From JAPULR01 sp965238215 (lineage in GTDB: Bacteria; Chloroflexota; Dehalococcoidia; Lucifugimonadales; GCA-2712585): a stretch of 64,000 nucleotides of DNA. The translations under genes were made by a program, and so were the position numbers. The notes under the pieces are model-generated. The model ran no database searches and was not told the origin of the DNA. It saw nothing but the letters and a program-made list of their open reading frames with translations. Location of the stretch: NCBI GenBank assembly GCA_965238215.1, contig OZ250180.1:1240001-1304000 (forward strand). Direction: 5' to 3'. Shown one piece after another: positions 63,304-64,000 of this stretch (its first letter is position 1; the number at the start of each line of letters is the position of its first letter).

Positions 63304-64000
63304 AGACCAACCTCCTTGAGTCTGATGCCCGTAGGGCGCCAGGGAGGGCCGGTGTTTCCGAGATAAATTGGTCTGGAATAGTGCATTGTTTCCCTCTCCT
63401 GGGGCGTTAATTCTGATATATGCGGTATGTTTCATGGTTTGTGGCAGTGGTTTAAGTTCGGGGGCTTTCCCAAACGTAGGCCGCTCCACAGGTAAATCTG
63501 CGGTGGCGGCGAGGGGGGTGTTGGCCCTTGCGGATGCCGTAGGTATGTGAATTTGCCTCTGGGTAAGTTTTGGGTTTGGCAAGCCTGTGATAGTCATGCG
63601 GTACTCTACACAACCCCGCTTGAGATTGTCAAGTGGGATTGGCGGGGGAATTTGGTGGATAGTTGGGTGCGAATGACGGTGGATTTCCTAGCTATTTGGC
63701 TGTGGGAATACGGGGGGGATTATACATTGTGTCGATGGGAATAGGAAGGGGTCACTGCGTGACGGCAAGCTTGGGGTTGGGCGTGGGGGAGGGGTTCTTC
63801 CAGGGGGAGGCTGGGGGAAGGGTGGGGCGTGGGGAGGAGGGGGTTTTCGGGGGGAGGAGGGGGGAGGGTTGGGGATGGGGGAGGGTTTGGGGCGGGGAGG
63901 GGGAAGGGAGGCGAGGGGGCGGGGATCACCCCCATCCAAACCTTCCCCCATCGAGGGGGAAGGAGGGATGGGAGGAAGGGCGGCGGGAGGGGTTGGGGGA
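63304..64000. other. Upstream region of surface-protein gene and G-rich repeat sequence
   Basis: 63304-63700 is the leader and promoter region of the surface-protein gene; no riboswitch class could be recognised, although a small GCCC-TAC-GGGC hairpin is present near the leader ORF. 63760-64000 is G-rich low-complexity sequence like 57.5-58.6 kb and includes a copy of the CCCCCATCC/CCTTCCCCC repeat at 63928-63962. No credible gene. Confidence 0.55.

Noticed and set aside
63304..63597. ORF upstream of the surface-protein gene (116 aa)
   Set aside because: No ribosome-binding site at its start and no family features. Only the short 3' part with AAGGAGG is kept as a candidate leader.

Overview
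The window is bacterial, GC-rich and gene-dense. The gene content fits a heterotroph of the Chloroflexota, probably of the Dehalococcoidia/SAR202 type: many CoA-linked catabolic enzymes, class III CoA-transferases, SDRs, amidohydrolases, a GMC oxidoreductase, and lipoproteins with Pro/Thr linkers. This placement is inferred from gene content only; there is no rRNA or other phylogenetic marker beyond gltX, lspA and an rluD-like gene. No tRNA, rRNA, CRISPR array, transposase or phage gene was recognised.

Layout. 0-9 kb: 5'-truncated NAD-dependent formate dehydrogenase, a small membrane protein, a SulP anion transporter with STAS and cyclic-nucleotide-binding-like domains, an ABC-2 exporter pair, a phosphotriesterase-family hydrolase, and a two-gene unit with a retropepsin-like protein. 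9-16.5 kb: a PEP-mutase/isocitrate-lyase-family enzyme coupled to an amidohydrolase, a pseudo-protease lipoprotein, threonine aldolase, and the overlapping operon lspA-rluD-gltX. 16.5-22.2 kb: a five-gene minus-strand catabolic operon (crotonase, two acyl-CoA dehydrogenases, two CaiB-type CoA-transferases). 22.3-33.5 kb: amidohydrolase, alpha/beta hydrolase-fold protein, GMC oxidoreductase, three SDRs, an MFS carrier, a DUF4389 protein, an AllA-like ureidoglycolate lyase and two PuuE-like deacetylase-fold proteins, suggesting ureide or related amide catabolism.

33.5-55.5 kb is the most unusual part. Two giant trypsin-like proteins (1556 and 1537 aa) each have an intact His-Asp-Ser triad, Ig/PKD/FN3-like repeats and a long Trp/Arg-rich repeat tail. 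Each lies at the 3' end of an array of small minus-strand cassettes. Most cassettes have a near-identical sigma70-type promoter, Shine-Dalgarno and lipoprotein signal-peptide segment, followed by a divergent mature domain ending in a (D/E)CL(E/D)GxPV-type motif. That domain resembles the N-terminal domain that precedes the protease in single-chain NAL1-like serine peptidases, so here the protein appears to be split in two. Four cassettes carry only a 5' stub of the protease, cut before the catalytic His. A plus-strand block (DUF1800, DUF1501, NHL-repeat, aminotransferase) separates the two sub-arrays.

55.5-64 kb: an oligopeptide-type solute-binding lipoprotein, a G-rich region full of dispersed repeats, a duplicated small membrane protein gene, and a large acidic secreted surface protein preceded by a short coupled leader ORF. 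Dispersed stem-loop and palindromic repeat families recur at both ends of the window.
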